DNA of 23,734 nucleotides. Source: Oligoflexia bacterium (lineage in GTDB: Bacteria; Bdellovibrionota; UBA1018). Shown one piece after another: positions 23,397-23,734 of the stretch. Below the pieces are notes generated by a model. It worked only from the letters and a program-made list of their open reading frames with translations, searched no databases and was not told where the DNA came from. A program made the position numbers and the translations under genes. The stretch spans positions 1 to 23,734 of the forward strand of contig CAIYTD010000180.1 in assembly GCA_903928955.1 (NCBI GenBank), in the 5' to 3' direction. The number at the start of each line of letters is the position of its first letter. Within the stretch, counting starts at the first letter, position 1.

Positions 23397-23734
23397 ATCA
23401 AAATCATGGACGACTTGCTCAGGTTATGGCAATTATTGCATTACCGGCATTGATTAGCTTTAGTGCTGGATACGGAGTCTCTCAAGAGATTTTAATGGCA
23501 CCACTGAACGGATATAAAGTGTTAGGTTTTATTTCTGCCTGTGTGGTTGTACTGGTGCTTGTAACTTATTTTTGTTCACTTTTATTGATGAGATATTTAG
23601 TCAAAGTAGTTACCCTTATTGTGAAGCCGAATGAAGTTGCAGATATTTTTATAGAAAAACCTGATTTACAAGGCCAGTTTTTTTCTGGAAATGAATTTTT
23701 GATCTTAGATTCTGTAAAGTCTTTAGAAAGAAAT
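23387..23734 (+). CDS. Membrane protein, N-terminal part (runs off window)
   Basis: The frame is open from an ATG inside the end of the hydrolase gene (ten-base overlap) to the end of the window, giving 116 residues so far. It has two hydrophobic segments: about residues 11-27 (LAQVMAIIALPALISF) and 44-66 (YKVLGFISACVVVLVLV), joined by a short periplasmic or cytoplasmic loop. After the second segment comes RYLVKVVTLIVKPNEVADI, which could begin a HAMP-like linker or a cytoplasmic domain. A membrane sensor or transporter component is possible; too little is visible to decide. Coupling with the lipase-like hydrolase suggests a common role in the envelope. Confidence 0.72.
   Translation, partial: MQLNQNHGRLAQVMAIIALPALISFSAGYGVSQEILMAPLNGYKVLGFISACVVVLVLVTYFCSLLLMRYLVKVVTLIVKPNEVADIFIEKPDLQGQFFSGNEFLILDSVKSLERN

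Overview
The window looks like a piece of a Gram-negative bacterial chromosome with moderate to low GC (judged by eye). It carries secreted proteins with Sec signal peptides, a DegP/HtrA periplasmic protease, and a long fatty-acid and housekeeping cluster in the order yceD-rpmF-plsX-fabH-fabD-fabG-acpP-fabF-rpiB-glyA-nusB. That order is proteobacterial and resembles the arrangement in deltaproteobacteria and Bdellovibrio-like lineages. A Cys/His-motif protein at 14956-15504 also reminds me of a protein conserved in Bdellovibrio relatives, from memory only. The lineage is therefore an inference of moderate to low confidence.

Layout. Positions 1-385 are the 3' end of polA. Positions 386-2987 are accessory in character: a non-coding stretch, a small secreted protein, a doubtful antisense ORF, and a 491-residue secreted protein whose C-terminal ~85 residues look like a HicA-type toxin domain. 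Positions 2971-14900 form a dense minus-strand block read from right to left. It begins with nagA, broken by one in-frame stop. Next come yceD, rpmF and plsX, the fatty-acid synthase genes fabH, fabD, fabG, acpP and fabF, then rpiB, glyA and nusB. It ends with four tightly coupled small genes of unknown role; the first of these is an orphan M17-aminopeptidase N-terminal domain. Positions 14956-16108 hold a zinc-finger-like acidic protein, a terminator, a perfect 12-bp inverted repeat, an XRE regulator and several palindromes upstream of it. Positions 16215-17908 carry degP with a coupled hypothetical gene. Positions 18029-23734 carry a thiolase, a fused A+B 3-oxoacid CoA-transferase, gamma-glutamyltransferase (opposite strand), a monoacylglycerol-lipase-like hydrolase and the start of a membrane protein.

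How the genes work together. PlsX, FabH, FabD, FabG, AcpP and FabF make acyl-ACP and pass it to phospholipid synthesis. RpmF, YceD and NusB link this block to ribosome production. Thiolase plus CoA-transferase would turn acetoacetate into acetyl-CoA. Together with the lipase-like hydrolase and periplasmic gamma-glutamyltransferase, they suggest scavenging of lipid and glutathione breakdown products, consistent with a predatory or host-associated life (inference).

Most worth a second look: the secreted protein with the HicA-like C-terminus and its near-leaderless promoter, the single nonsense codon in an otherwise intact nagA, the orphan M17_N gene cluster, the inverted repeats around the XRE gene, and the eukaryote-like fused CoA-transferase. 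No tRNA, rRNA, CRISPR array or complete insertion sequence was seen.
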